A stretch of DNA of 64,000 nt from assembly GCF_015627125.1 (NCBI RefSeq), contig NZ_VTDO01000004.1:124001-188000 (forward strand), read 5' to 3'. A program made the translations under genes and the position numbers. This DNA comes from Acinetobacter rathckeae. GTDB taxonomy: Bacteria > Pseudomonadota > Gammaproteobacteria > Pseudomonadales > Moraxellaceae. Numbering within the stretch: the first letter of the stretch is position 1; each line of letters starts with the position of its first letter. Shown here one piece after another: positions 1 to 9,032 of the stretch. The notes under the pieces were generated by a model. That model searched no databases and was not told the origin of the DNA. It saw only the letters and a list, made by a program, of their open reading frames with translations.

Positions 1-720
1 TTTAACAATGGCCAAATGTGTTTCTGCACTGCCGTGTTCTTTGTAGCGAAAAAGCTCAAAAGAACCGTATTCTGTATTGATGGTTTCTTGGCTTAAACGT
101 TCAACAGTTTGTTCACTGGTCATACGGTGATGAATCAGGTCGGCGATTGTACCAATTTTTAAGCCATGTTTCTCGGCAAATTTCTCTAAATCTGCACGAC
201 GTGCCATTGTGCCGTCTTCATTAATGATTTCACAGATGACAGATGCGGGCTCTAAACCTGCAAGACGTGACAAATCAGAGCCTGCTTCGGTATGTCCTGC
301 ACGGTGTAATACACCACCTGGCTGTGCCATGAGTGGGAAAATGTGGCCTGGTTGTACAATGTCTGTCGGTTTTGCTTGTGGTGAAACCGCTGTACGAATG
401 GTATGAGCACGTTCAGCAGGAGAAATTCCTGTGGTAATGCCTTCACGTGCCTCAATAGACAGAGTGAAGTTGGTACCGTGTTGTGCGCCGTTTTGGTCGA
501 CCATGAGCGGAAGTTTTAATTGTTGGCAACGCTCTTTACTTAAAGTGAGACAAACTAAACCGCGTGCATGGGTAATCATAAAGTTAATGTCTTCAGGGCG
601 AACATGTGTTGCTGCCATGACCAAGTCACCTTCGTTTTCTCGGTCTTCATCGTCCATTAAAATAACCATTTTTCCAGCACGGATATCTTCGATGAGTTCT
701 TCTACAGTATTGAGTGGCAT
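1..720 (-). CDS. ribBA: Riboflavin biosynthesis protein RibBA (3,4-dihydroxy-2-butanone 4-phosphate synthase, N-terminal part), truncated by the window edge
   Basis: Translating the minus strand from the ATG at 720 gives 240 codons open to base 1. The first ~200 residues are a complete DHBP synthase domain, which converts ribulose 5-phosphate to formate and the four-carbon riboflavin precursor. It shows the acidic [12 protein letters not shown] metal/substrate loop (residues ~22-33), the THARG segment and the HRAGHTEA segment near residue 139. The protein then continues into YGSFELF and ETHLAIV, which resemble the start of a GTP cyclohydrolase II domain, so this is a RibBA-type fusion and not a stand-alone RibB. 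Whether the second domain is functional cannot be seen. A weak purine-rich stretch precedes the ATG; a GTG five codons upstream is an alternative start. No FMN riboswitch is evident upstream. Confidence 0.93.
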   Translation of the reverse strand, partial: MPLNTVEELIEDIRAGKMVILMDDEDRENEGDLVMAATHVRPEDINFMITHARGLVCLTLSKERCQQLKLPLMVDQNGAQHGTNFTLSIEAREGITTGISPAERAHTIRTAVSPQAKPTDIVQPGHIFPLMAQPGGVLHRAGHTEAGSDLSRLAGLEPASVICEIINEDGTMARRADLEKFAEKHGLKIGTIADLIHHRMTSEQTVERLSQETINTEYGSFELFRYKEHGSAETHLAIVK

Positions 721-1127
721 TTCTTTTACCTGCACCCATTGCATTGTTTGGCCAATGCCTTGGGCTTGTTGTTAATCCGTCGTGGTTTTTGTACTTACAA
801 GTTATGGGTAAGTCGCATGGGTCTATGAAGCTACAATAAAGTAAATTGTAAGCGATGAAAAGAGATAAGCCGTATTTTGATGGTATCTGGAATAAATCAT
901 CCTGTGCTTTATTTATTGTCCAGCTTCAATCATATCTGCTTACTTCACTCAAAGCATGCGTACATTGGTGTAAAAACGATGTATTTATTTATAGCTTTGT
1001 ATAGAAATAGAAAGATGGTTTGAAGTAAGTTGTCGCTTAGAAGGGGACGTTTCTTTTTAGTATGAAATAGCTTTTATACAATGCCCCAATATGTAGAAAT
1101 TGGGGCATTGGTCTGATTGAAAGTAGA
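721..1127. other. Intergenic region: ribBA leader and 3' end of the YtjB-like gene
   Basis: These 407 bases separate two genes read on the minus strand. The left part would hold the ribBA promoter and leader; the right end holds the hairpin at 1080-1109. I see no conserved reading frame, tRNA or recognisable riboswitch core here. Confidence 0.5.
1080..1109 (-). terminator. Putative terminator of the YtjB-like gene
   Basis: AATGCCCCAAT (1080-1090) pairs perfectly with ATTGGGGCATT (1099-1109) around an 8-base loop, starting 18 bases after the stop of the minus-strand gene. The U-tract after the stem is poor (GTATAAAAG), so termination strength is uncertain. Confidence 0.55.
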
Positions 1128-2357
1128 CTATCCCTTTAAAATTTGTGTTCGCATACGCTGTGCTAACTCTGCACACTCATGGTTCATGCCATTAATTAAA
1201 TAGGCATGTCTCGTTAAAGCATTGGTTGGGTGGGGCAGTGTGACGAGCTGATAGCACTGTGTCATGCTTTGTAAAAACTTATGGTTGACATACACTGCAC
1301 TTTCTTTACTGCTTAAAGACTGCGTTAAGCGCTTAGATGCAGCAGTCGCATCGAGTTGCATGTCCTTTACAGCACTTGAAATGGCACAACGTGTTTGCAG
1401 TACAAAGCGTTTTTCCTCTCTGTAGCGTCTGTAGAGGACATCTGAGAGCATTTGGAATACGGCAGAAATCATCATTAAACATTCTGCATCTTTGTATTTT
1501 TCTGCATCTATATAAATAGTTGCCCCCTCTGCATCAAAACTTTCGCTAATAATAAAGTCATCAACGGCAATATTATAATGTTGTGAGCACTGGGTAATGG
1601 CTTTATTTAAAAACATTTGACACAAATTAAAATAAGACTGGGCGACAGATTGACTGACGCTATCTAGTAATCCTTTAGGGTCATAAAATTGAATGTTTAA
1701 ACAAATGGTTTTTTCATTCAGGAGATGGTCTGTACTTTGCTGTACGTCTTCTTCGGGCTCTGGGCTGACGACCGCTTGTGGTGTAGCCGTTGTTTGCTCA
1801 TTATTTTCAAGAGCCTGTTTTAAAGTATCTATTTGTTGTTTTAGCTCGTTTTCATGCTGTACACGGGTTAAATATTCACTGCGTGTTGGTCGTGCAATCA
1901 GGCGGTAGGCAAGCCATAGAAAAATATACAGTAGTAAAGATAAGGTAAGGGCTAACCATTCACTACGTAAAATTTCCCCCATGCTTGGTTCAATGAGCGT
2001 GAGTTCAACTTGCCCAATTTTACGGTCGCCTTGTAAAATATCTCTTGAGAACACTTCACCTGTGCGGGTACGCTCTAGACCAGCAGTGGCTAAAACTTGT
2101 TGGCTGGCATCCAAAATACGTAAAGAGGCCACACTTGGATTAGTGGCATAGCGATTACTAATCAGTGCCAAAGACACCGTATTCGGTGGAGTCATTTCAG
2201 GCAGACTGTCGGTAATGAGCTGACTGGTCATGAGTTGGCCTTGGCTCGCACGATTTTCTTTTAATTGGTGGGTTGTTGCAATCACCAATAGCAGTGTTTG
2301 CAGTACAAAACATACAATAAGTAGGCTGGCAAAAAGCCCTTGTCTAGGTGCGTTCAA
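1128..2357 (-). CDS. AhpA/YtjB-like inner-membrane protein
   Basis: A 409-residue protein with an N-terminal membrane segment (~8-28), a ~105-residue presumed periplasmic domain, a second membrane segment (~135-152) and a cytoplasmic part that starts with a coiled-coil-like, Q/E-rich stretch (~165-200). This topology, together with its position divergent from serB, matches E. coli ytjB (smp), which also faces serB, and the related AhpA proteins of Pseudomonas. The assignment rests on topology and synteny, as I see no catalytic motif. The start is TTG at 2357: a GGAAA lies about 8 bases upstream, there is no in-frame ATG before an upstream stop, and the next Met is residue 43, beyond the first membrane segment. 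The biochemical function is unknown. Confidence 0.7.
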   Translation of the reverse strand: MNAPRQGLFASLLIVCFVLQTLLLVIATTHQLKENRASQGQLMTSQLITDSLPEMTPPNTVSLALISNRYATNPSVASLRILDASQQVLATAGLERTRTGEVFSRDILQGDRKIGQVELTLIEPSMGEILRSEWLALTLSLLLYIFLWLAYRLIARPTRSEYLTRVQHENELKQQIDTLKQALENNEQTTATPQAVVSPEPEEDVQQSTDHLLNEKTICLNIQFYDPKGLLDSVSQSVAQSYFNLCQMFLNKAITQCSQHYNIAVDDFIISESFDAEGATIYIDAEKYKDAECLMMISAVFQMLSDVLYRRYREEKRFVLQTRCAISSAVKDMQLDATAASKRLTQSLSSKESAVYVNHKFLQSMTQCYQLVTLPHPTNALTRHAYLINGMNHECAELAQRMRTQILKG

Positions 2358-2603
2358 GATATATTTCCAAATCAGAGTCGTTTATTTTATGCTCATTTTA
2401 TGACTACAATAGCGTCTGCCTATTACAGCCGTAGTACAGCGTGTTTTTATTACCAATCATAGGCATATGTTTGATTTATATACATGACCTTCTGTTTTCG
2501 TGCAACATCAGGTTGTATCTACCCATAAATCAAGCTAATTTTAACATAAGAAATCATAGCGATTGCTTGATTGAAACCAATTTGTAACGCAGAAGATAGA
2601 TAA

Positions 2604-3527
2604 ATGACAAATTCAGAGCACAACGCGCGTTATGTCGTGACGTTATTCGGCCGTGAATCACTCAGCACGCATATAGATGCTGTGACCAACATGCTGACGC
2701 AACAAGGGCTTGATCTTAGTACAATCACTTGTCGTACATTGTCTGAGGGAACGCCGTACTATGTGCAGCAACTAACCATTGCATCACCCCAAACGCACAG
2801 CATAGAGCCACTCCGTCAAGCGTGTTTGGCCTTGTCTGCACAGATTGGTATTGATGTGACTGTACAAGACTTTGAAGCCACGCAAGTGAGTCGTCAGCTG
2901 ATTTGTTTTGATATGGACTCGACTTTAATTGGCCAAGAAGTCATTGATGAGCTGGCAAAAGAGGCGGGTATTGGCGAACAAGTGGCTGAAATTACCGAAC
3001 GTGCCATGCAAGGTGAGCTAGATTTTCAGCAGAGTTTTCGTGCACGTGTAGCATTGCTTAAAGGGCTTGATGCCAGTGTACTTGAGCAAATTGCAGATCG
3101 GCTGACCATCAATGAAGGGGCGGCCCGTTTAATTAGCACCTTGAAAGCTCAAGGCTATCACACGGCTATTTTTTCAGGTGGCTTTGTATTCTTTGCCAAC
3201 TATTTAAAAGATAAGCTTGGACTACACGAAGTACATGCCAATGTTTTAGATGTTGTAGATGGTGAAGTCACGGGCAATGTGGTAGGCACGGTTGTTGATG
3301 CACAGCGTAAAGCGGTATTACTTCAGCAACTGGCAGAGCAACACGGCTTAACTTTGGCTCAAACTGTGGCTGTGGGCGATGGTGCAAATGATTTACCGAT
3401 GTTGTCATTGGCAGGGCTTGGGGTAGCATTTCATGCTAAACCTAAAGTACGAGCTGCTGCGCAACAGGCCATTTCACACGTTGGTTTAGATGCCGTGTTG
3501 TATCTTTTAGGTCATAGCGATATTTAA
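2604..3527 (+). CDS. serB: Phosphoserine phosphatase SerB
   Basis: Catalyses the last step of serine biosynthesis, hydrolysing O-phosphoserine to serine. The 307-residue protein has an N-terminal ACT-like region (~1-95) followed by a HAD phosphatase domain. HAD motif I is DMDSTLI (nucleophile Asp and acid/base Asp, about residues 109-115), motif II is FSGGF, and motif IV is GDGANDLPML. The catalytic set is complete and the length is typical of two-domain SerB proteins. The ATG at 2604 is the first in frame. It is transcribed away from the YtjB-like gene, with a shared 246-base promoter region. Confidence 0.96.
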   Translation: MTNSEHNARYVVTLFGRESLSTHIDAVTNMLTQQGLDLSTITCRTLSEGTPYYVQQLTIASPQTHSIEPLRQACLALSAQIGIDVTVQDFEATQVSRQLICFDMDSTLIGQEVIDELAKEAGIGEQVAEITERAMQGELDFQQSFRARVALLKGLDASVLEQIADRLTINEGAARLISTLKAQGYHTAIFSGGFVFFANYLKDKLGLHEVHANVLDVVDGEVTGNVVGTVVDAQRKAVLLQQLAEQHGLTLAQTVAVGDGANDLPMLSLAGLGVAFHAKPKVRAAAQQAISHVGLDAVLYLLGHSDI

Positions 3528-3928
3528 TTTTGGTGTGGTGTATGGCAGGTGAGTGGTTTAAAAAGCCATTTCATGCACCACTATCTGGCATTGCCAAAAA
3601 CCGATTAAGCACAACATTTTTTCTCATAAAAAATAATACGACTGTTTTTTTGCATGGTATGTTTTTGTAATGACAGCCTAAGCTATGTTGCACCACGCTT
3701 TTGTACCAAAGAGCAAAAAAAAAACTGTAATGACAAAATACTATTGCGACAAGCTGTGTCGTTTCATAAAAAAAAGGCACTGTTTTTTTCATTTTTTTTT
3801 TGCATAATGGCTCAAGTGCTGAACGCAGATCTTATTTAAAAGCTTGAGAGATTGTGTAAACAGCAACAAATTGCTTGATTACTCGATTGTAGCTAGATCA
3901 CTCGTATAGAGTGTTTTGTGGAGGTTAT
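3528..3928. other. AT-rich intergenic region between serB and a small membrane-protein gene
   Basis: About 400 bases rich in A and T runs (for example nine A at about 3716-3724 and long T runs near 3785-3800). Short frames exist on both strands but have low-complexity, Lys/Phe/Cys-rich translations, so I do not call genes. A weak nested hairpin (TGGCA...TGCCA enclosing AGTGGT...ACCACT) lies just after serB around 3544-3600 and may end its transcript. A promoter for the next gene probably lies in the last 100 bases. Confidence 0.45.
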
Positions 3929-4246
3929 ATGCTAACAGCAAATTTTGCCATGATGCTTGGTGTAGGGTTAATTATGACCGCCTTAGTCGTGGTGTTTTTC
4001 TCACCATATCGTCAGTGGCTTGGTTTTATGTTTGCGGGTATGGTGTTTTGGGGTAGTGTCGAAATTTTACGTTTAGTGGTACAACAGGTTACAGAATGGC
4101 CAACATTGTATGCCTACCTCACCGCCATGAGTGTGATGATGTTAGGGCTGATCTATATTTTATTACGCTTAGATGCAACAGAGCAGCGTGATATCTCAAG
4201 CAGATCACTGATTGAACACACACCAATATATGATGATGAACGCTAA
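3929..4246 (+). CDS. Small inner-membrane protein, function unknown
   Basis: A 105-residue protein with three predicted membrane segments (~4-24, ~30-52, ~62-82) and a short charged cytoplasmic tail ending YDDER. The ATG at 3929 is preferred because a GGAGG lies 5 bases upstream; an in-frame GTG at 3911 would place the ribosome binding site inside the gene. It is monocistronic, with a long AT-rich leader in front and a clear terminator behind. I do not recognise a family with an assigned function. Confidence 0.75.
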   Translation: MLTANFAMMLGVGLIMTALVVVFFSPYRQWLGFMFAGMVFWGSVEILRLVVQQVTEWPTLYAYLTAMSVMMLGLIYILLRLDATEQRDISSRSLIEHTPIYDDER

Positions 4247-4269
4247 ACTGAATACATAAACACACTGTT

Positions 4270-4301
4270 AAAAAAAGGCGTACTATATGTATGCCTTTTT
4301 T
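4270..4301 (+). terminator. Rho-independent terminator
   Basis: AAAAAAAGGC at 4270-4279 pairs with GCCTTTTTT near 4293-4301, about 25 bases after the stop of the small membrane-protein gene. The T-run makes it a typical intrinsic terminator. Confidence 0.8.
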
Positions 4302-4410
4302 AATGCATATTAAAAAAAGTTACAAACTTAGCCATCTTAAATCTAGGGCTATGTATGAGCTGTGGTAATATGTATGGTTAGTTTATAATTAAGCATACAT
4401 AGGCCTTTTC

Positions 4411-4890
4411 ATGAATCTTTCTTCAATTCCTGTGGTAAAACTACCGTTAGTCGATGTGAGTACAGATCCTTTAGATCTTGCGGTTACAGGCATTGTGTTA
4501 CGCATGAAACAACTGGCTAAAACCAGTCCTAAATTTATAGAACTGACCCACGACCGTAAGGTGCGTATTCAAATGAGTACACAAAAAGGCTTTGCACGAC
4601 AAATTATTATAGACCAAGGCAAAGTCGAAACCGTATCGGGTCAAAAAGTAGAAGCAGATTTTAATCTGATTTTTCAAGACAGTGACCACGGGGTGAAAAC
4701 ACTGCTCAAAGGTGACCCAAGTGCATTTATGGCAGGATTAAAAGATAACAGCATTGCCGTTGATGGTGATCTAAAACTATTGGTGTTGTTTAGTAAAATC
4801 ATGCAGCTATTACCACCAACAATGCCAAAATCTGTAGAACAAAAAGTGAATCAAGCACGCGTATTTATTCGCCGTAAATTTGGTCGTTAA
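4411..4890 (+). CDS. SCP2 sterol-carrier-fold protein
   Basis: A 159-residue soluble protein with the SCP2-like pattern: a beta-rich core (RKVRIQMS, ARQIIIDQGKVE, ADFNLIFQ) followed by the KTLLKGDPSAFMAGL and DGDLKLLVLFSKIMQLL helices. The C-terminus is basic (FIRRKFGR). SCP2-fold proteins bind lipids in a hydrophobic tunnel, and bacterial relatives include the ubiquinone accessory factor UbiT, but I cannot assign it to that subgroup. It is convergent with dtd, with only 7 bases between the stops. No strong ribosome binding site precedes the ATG at 4411. Confidence 0.8.
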   Translation: MNLSSIPVVKLPLVDVSTDPLDLAVTGIVLRMKQLAKTSPKFIELTHDRKVRIQMSTQKGFARQIIIDQGKVETVSGQKVEADFNLIFQDSDHGVKTLLKGDPSAFMAGLKDNSIAVDGDLKLLVLFSKIMQLLPPTMPKSVEQKVNQARVFIRRKFGR

Positions 4891-4897
4891 ACGTTGT

Positions 4898-5341
4898 TTA
4901 AATGGTGCATTCTAAGTTGAAGGTGACAGGGCCATCGTTGACTAAATGCACCTTCATATCTGCCCCAAAAATACCTGTTTCTACGCCTGCATAGGTTGCA
5001 TGAGTGTAATCAATCAATGCATCGTAGAGTTGTTTTGCTTCACTCGGTGGCATTGCAGGGCCAAAGTCAGGGCGTAGGCCTTTTTGTGTATTGGCCATGA
5101 GTGTAAATTGAGAAACCAATAGCACTTTGCCCTGTGCTTGGTTCACATTCCAGCCCATTTTGCCATCTGCATCTTCAAATATTCGGTATTTAAAGACTTT
5201 ATCAATCAGCTTTTTTGCTGTGTCTAAAGTGTCTGTTTGTGCAATGCCAATAAAAACCAATAAGCCGTGTTGAATTTCGGCAACAGTTTGTTCATCGACC
5301 ACCACTTTGGCCTCTTGAACACGTTGGATTAATGCTCGCAT
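4898..5341 (-). CDS. dtd: D-aminoacyl-tRNA deacylase Dtd
   Basis: Removes D-amino acids (and glycine misacylated on tRNA-Ala) from tRNA. The 147-residue length is exact for the family. It has the N-terminal MRALIQRV strand, the active-site SQFTL segment (~77-81) and the C-terminal GP-containing motif NDGPVTF, where the usual form is NSGPVT. The cross-subunit Gly-cisPro element sits in that last motif, so the enzyme should be active as a homodimer. The ATG at 5341 begins the conserved N-terminus. It is convergent with the SCP2 gene. Confidence 0.96.
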   Translation of the reverse strand: MRALIQRVQEAKVVVDEQTVAEIQHGLLVFIGIAQTDTLDTAKKLIDKVFKYRIFEDADGKMGWNVNQAQGKVLLVSQFTLMANTQKGLRPDFGPAMPPSEAKQLYDALIDYTHATYAGVETGIFGADMKVHLVNDGPVTFNLECTI

Positions 5342-5476
5342 TGTTTGATCTCATGTGATTTTTTACACAAAATTAAATCAGTTTTAAAAAGACTTTTCTA
5401 CACTTTTAGTTCATTGTATCGGCTGAACTCATAAAAAATATGCTTTAATGCATCAGGCTAAAATATTTCGACTGAT

Positions 5477-6682
5477 ATGAAACCAATAATACGCTCATTG
5501 CTCGATACAGATTTATATAAATTTACTATGCTACAAGTGGTGCTACATAAGTTCCCACAAACCCATAGCGTGTACCAATTTCGTTGCCGTAATTTGCAAG
5601 ATACGGTGTATCCGTTGCCTGAAATTTTAGCGGATTTAAACCATCAACTTGATTTGCTTTGTACTTTACGTTTTAGCCAAGATGAGTTGCAGTATTTACG
5701 TGGCTTACGTTTTATTAAAAGTGATTTTGTTGACTATTTAGAGTTATTTCAGCTCAAACGCCGTTTTATTGTTGCAAGCATAGATGCCGAGGGGCGTTTA
5801 GATATTCATATTGAAGGCCCAATGGTACAGGCCATGATGTTTGAAATATTTGTACTTGCGATTGTCAATGAGTTGTACTTTACGCGCTTGCATTCAGATG
5901 TGGTACTTGCAGAGGGTGAAAAACGCTTACAACAAAAAATTGCCACGTTAAAATCGCTACAGCAACAACAAGATGCATTAGAAGAACCCTTTTTAATTTC
6001 TGATTTTGGCACCAGACGCCGTTATAGCTTGGCATGGCATCGTCATGTGGTTGAGCAGTTTACACAGCAGGTACCACAGATGTTTAGAGGTACAAGTAAT
6101 GTGTTATTGGCCAAAGAGTTAGGTATTACCCCAATTGGTACGATGGCTCATGAGTTTTTACAGGCTTTTCAGGCACTTGATGTACGTTTGCGTGACTTCC
6201 AAAAAGCAGCTCTTGAAGCATGGGTACAAGAATACCGTGGTGATTTAGGCATTGCGCTGACCGATGTGGTCGGTATGGATGCATTTTTAGATGACTTCGA
6301 CCTGTACTTTGCTAAGTTGTTTGATGGTTTACGCCATGACAGTGGTGACCCGTATGTCTGGGGTGATAAAGCTTATGCTCATTACCAAAAACTAAAAATT
6401 GACAGTAAAACCAAAATGTTGACCTTTAGTGATGGGCTGAATTTAGATATGGCATGGAACTTGTATCAATATTTTAAAGATCGCTTTAAAGTGAGCTTTG
6501 GTATTGGCACCAATTTAACCAATGATTTAGGTGTCACACCACTCAATGTGGTGCTGAAATTGGTTGAGTGTAATGGCCAGTCTGTGGCAAAAATCTCTGA
6601 TAGTCCAGGGAAAACCATGACTGATAACAATACCTTTTTAGCTTATTTACAGCAGGTTTTTGATAAGCCACGCCAACATTAA
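5477..6682 (+). CDS. pncB: Nicotinate phosphoribosyltransferase PncB
   Basis: Joins nicotinate to PRPP with ATP hydrolysis to give nicotinate mononucleotide in the NAD salvage pathway. The 401-residue length is typical. Recognisable are the N-terminal [11 protein letters not shown] segment, the [11 protein letters not shown] segment, the MAHEF and GLRHDSGDP substrate-site segments and the C-terminal [10 protein letters not shown] phosphate-binding segment. The start at 5477 fits the conserved N-terminus. The sulfurtransferase gene follows 72 bases downstream on the same strand. Confidence 0.95.
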   Translation: MKPIIRSLLDTDLYKFTMLQVVLHKFPQTHSVYQFRCRNLQDTVYPLPEILADLNHQLDLLCTLRFSQDELQYLRGLRFIKSDFVDYLELFQLKRRFIVASIDAEGRLDIHIEGPMVQAMMFEIFVLAIVNELYFTRLHSDVVLAEGEKRLQQKIATLKSLQQQQDALEEPFLISDFGTRRRYSLAWHRHVVEQFTQQVPQMFRGTSNVLLAKELGITPIGTMAHEFLQAFQALDVRLRDFQKAALEAWVQEYRGDLGIALTDVVGMDAFLDDFDLYFAKLFDGLRHDSGDPYVWGDKAYAHYQKLKIDSKTKMLTFSDGLNLDMAWNLYQYFKDRFKVSFGIGTNLTNDLGVTPLNVVLKLVECNGQSVAKISDSPGKTMTDNNTFLAYLQQVFDKPRQH

Positions 6683-6754
6683 CCGTGATGCTATGACCCA
6701 TATTGCAAGTTGTGATATGGGGTATAGACGCACATTTGCAAAAATTGATTTCCC

Positions 6755-7603
6755 ATGACGTGTTGTGACCTTTCCCTCGATTTATTGATAGATGCAGAAC
6801 AGCTTTTACCGCATTTAGATCATTCAAAATTACGCATTGTTGACCTGACACGTGCATCTGTATATCGGCAATTGCATCTTCCGAATGCGGTGCATGTCAT
6901 GCCCAAACAGTTGGTGGCACAGCATGACTTTGCAACAGGTAAGCTACCTGATCAAGCCAAATTACAAGCCCTTATTGAGTATTTAAACCTCTCACCAGAG
7001 CATCATGTGGTGGCATATGATGATGAAGGTGGTGCATGGGCAAGCCGTTTATTGTGGAACTTACACTGTGCAGGTTTTCAGCGGACGAGCTTACTCAATG
7101 GTGGAATTCATGCATGGTTGGCTAAAAAGTACCCTGTAACGACGGTTGTTCCAGAAATTGACCCCGTGAGTCATTTTTATCAAGTCTGCTTAGATGGTTG
7201 TCAAAGCCATCAGATTGATTATGAAATACTCAAGCAAGCTGTTGAAAAAAAACAAATTCAAGTATGGGACTGCCGCTCCTTTGATGAATATACAGGTCAG
7301 CAACGTGCAGCACGTAAAGGCGGACATATTCCAAATGCACTACATTACGCATTTGATGATGCTTTAGATCGTGAAAATCATTTAAAATTACAGCCTTTAG
7401 CCAAGATTCGGCAAAATTTACAAGATATTGGTTTTGATTTAGATCAGCCTGTGGTTGTCTATTGCCAGTCTCATCACCGATCAGGTCTTGCTTATGTGAT
7501 TGCACGTGTATTGCAATGGCAGGTGAGAGCGTATGATGGTGCATGGAGCGAATGGGGCAACATGACCAATAGTCCGATTGTTATGGGAGAGAAGCCACTT
7601 TGA
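6755..7603 (+). CDS. Tandem-rhodanese sulfurtransferase (SseA/thiosulfate sulfurtransferase type)
   Basis: A 282-residue protein with two rhodanese domains. The N-terminal one (~10-130) is structural and contains [11 protein letters not shown] and LNGGIHAWL; the C-terminal one (~150-280) carries the active-site loop CQSHHRSG, whose Cys accepts the sulfane sulfur. The CxxxxR loop is complete. The loop does not separate thiosulfate from 3-mercaptopyruvate specificity with confidence. Its stop overlaps the TTG start of psd by 4 bases, so the two are probably translated together. Confidence 0.88.
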   Translation: MTCCDLSLDLLIDAEQLLPHLDHSKLRIVDLTRASVYRQLHLPNAVHVMPKQLVAQHDFATGKLPDQAKLQALIEYLNLSPEHHVVAYDDEGGAWASRLLWNLHCAGFQRTSLLNGGIHAWLAKKYPVTTVVPEIDPVSHFYQVCLDGCQSHQIDYEILKQAVEKKQIQVWDCRSFDEYTGQQRAARKGGHIPNALHYAFDDALDRENHLKLQPLAKIRQNLQDIGFDLDQPVVVYCQSHHRSGLAYVIARVLQWQVRAYDGAWSEWGNMTNSPIVMGEKPL

Positions 7604-8451
7604 GCCTCGAATCATTAAAGAAAGATGTGTTTTTAAAAGCACAGCGTTTAGTACCACAGCACAAACTCAGCCGTGTGGTTGGAAAAGTTGCAGCCAGTGA
7701 AAACCCAATTGTAAAAAATTTGGCGATTCATGCATTTAAAGCTAAATATGGCATTGATCTGTCGATTGCTGAAGAAAGTAATGCTAGTAAATACAGCTCA
7801 TTTAATGCATTTTTTACGCGTGCGTTACAAAGCAATATTCGCCCTATTGATGACAACCCCAAGCATATTGTTTGTCCTGCCGACGGTGCGATTTCGCAAA
7901 TTGGCGATATTGTAGATGGCGATGTTTTTCAAGCCAAAGGACAAAAATTCACAGTAGAACAGTTGGTGGCTGACCCTGTGTTGGCAGCCCCATTTAAGCA
8001 AGGTTGCTTTACGACCATTTATTTGTCACCGAAAGACTATCACCGTGTACACATGCCATTTGATGGTGTACTCACAGAAACCTTGTATGTACCAGGTGAG
8101 TTGTTTTCTGTAAATCAGGTAACGGCTGAAAATGTACCAGGTTTATTTGCCCGTAATGAACGCATGGTGTGCTTGTTTGATACCGAGATTGGCCGTATGG
8201 CTGTGGTATTGGTGGGTGCAATGATTGTGGCAGGCATTGAAACTGTAGCAACGGGTAAAGTGAAGCCCTCAGGTCGTTTAGAGTTGCAAAAGCATGACAT
8301 TACTTTGAAAAAAGGTGATGAGCTAGGGCGTTTCTATTTGGGTTCAACAGCCATTGTTTTATTTGAAAATGACAAAATGGCATGGGATAACGAATTTAAA
8401 GCCGAATCATCTGTGGTGATGGGTGAAAAGCTAGGTGCATTATTGCCTTAA
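7600..8451 (+). CDS. psd: Phosphatidylserine decarboxylase proenzyme
   Basis: Converts phosphatidylserine to phosphatidylethanolamine at the inner membrane. The 283-residue proenzyme has the FFTR motif, the PADGA segment, [11 protein letters not shown] and the C-terminal LGST motif, where self-cleavage before Ser generates the pyruvoyl cofactor. The start is a TTG that overlaps the stop of the sulfurtransferase (TTGA), which implies translational coupling and perhaps deliberately modest expression. An intrinsic terminator follows about 20 bases after the stop. Confidence 0.96.
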   Translation: MSLESLKKDVFLKAQRLVPQHKLSRVVGKVAASENPIVKNLAIHAFKAKYGIDLSIAEESNASKYSSFNAFFTRALQSNIRPIDDNPKHIVCPADGAISQIGDIVDGDVFQAKGQKFTVEQLVADPVLAAPFKQGCFTTIYLSPKDYHRVHMPFDGVLTETLYVPGELFSVNQVTAENVPGLFARNERMVCLFDTEIGRMAVVLVGAMIVAGIETVATGKVKPSGRLELQKHDITLKKGDELGRFYLGSTAIVLFENDKMAWDNEFKAESSVVMGEKLGALLP

Positions 8452-8471
8452 ATAGCTAACATGATCTGATG

Positions 8472-8502
8472 AAAAAAGGCGTGCAGAAATCACGCCTTTT
8501 TT
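8472..8502 (+). terminator. Rho-independent terminator of the sulfurtransferase-psd operon
   Basis: AAAAAAGGCGTG (8472-8483) pairs with CACGCCTTTTTT (8491-8502) around a 7-base loop. A perfect 12-bp stem with a built-in T-run. Confidence 0.9.
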
Positions 8503-8605
8503 ATGGTTAAAATATGGTATATCTTTGATAAGTATAGTTTTTATTTTAAATTTAAACAGTGTGATATGATTGTTTTTCAGGGTGTATGCTCTATTTATGT
8601 ATATT

Positions 8606-8645
8606 TATCGTAATTATACGATCTAAATATCGAATAATTACGATA
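8606..8645. promoter_or_regulatory. Two-site palindromic operator upstream of the ArsR-family gene
   Basis: Two ArsR-size imperfect palindromes, ATCGTAATTATACGAT (8607-8622) and ATCGAATAATTACGAT (8629-8644), lie 22 bp apart, about two helical turns. Together they form a near-symmetric 40-bp element whose outer 12 bp on each side are perfectly inverted (8606-8617 and 8634-8645). It ends 30 bases before the regulator's ATG, as expected for autorepression. That ArsR binds it is inference. Confidence 0.75.
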
Positions 8646-8674
8646 TATTGGTTTAACTCAAGGCAAGCTTCAAT

Positions 8675-8998
8675 ATGACTACAAAAACTGTGATGGATAT
8701 CGATTTAATTAGTAAGGCTTTAGCTAATCCCTTACGCCGACAAATTCTATTGTGGCTAAAGCACCCCGAACAGTATTTTTTAGAGGCGAGTCCAGCGGTT
8801 GATTACAGCCGAGAGGGGATTTGTGCCGGTCATATTGAAAAGCGTGGCAATGTTGCACAATCGACCATGTCTAACCACTTGGCTGTGTTACAAAACTCAG
8901 GTTTAGTGAACGTACGAAAATATGGCCAATGGTCATATTTTTCTAGAAATGAAGCCTTGATTGAGCAATATGTCCGTTATTTGCAAGACACACTTTAA
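8675..8998 (+). CDS. ArsR-family winged-helix transcriptional regulator
   Basis: A 107-residue protein with the ArsR fold: an N-terminal ALANPLRRQILLWL helix pair and a recognition-helix region VAQSTMSNHLAVLQNSGLV (~67-85), followed by a wing (VRKYGQWSYFSRN). The only Cys is in GICAGHIEKRG just before the HTH. The CxC metal site of ArsR/SmtB is absent, so the signal is probably not arsenic; a redox or electrophile signal is possible given the downstream reductase. A two-site palindrome sits upstream. The OYE gene begins 34 bases later on the same strand, suggesting an operon repressed by this protein. Confidence 0.85.
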   Translation: MTTKTVMDIDLISKALANPLRRQILLWLKHPEQYFLEASPAVDYSREGICAGHIEKRGNVAQSTMSNHLAVLQNSGLVNVRKYGQWSYFSRNEALIEQYVRYLQDTL

Positions 8999-9032
8999 GT
9001 GTAGTTAAACCCTAAATAAAGCAAAAGAGAAC

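Noticed and set aside
721-1000. FMN riboswitch before ribBA
   Set aside because: The conserved RFN core (GGGGCAGGGTGAAATTCC-like) is not present on the minus strand.
3571-3839. Two short frames (61-73 codons) in the AT-rich gap after serB
   Set aside because: Translations are low complexity and overlap on opposite strands; no ribosome binding site or homology is evident.
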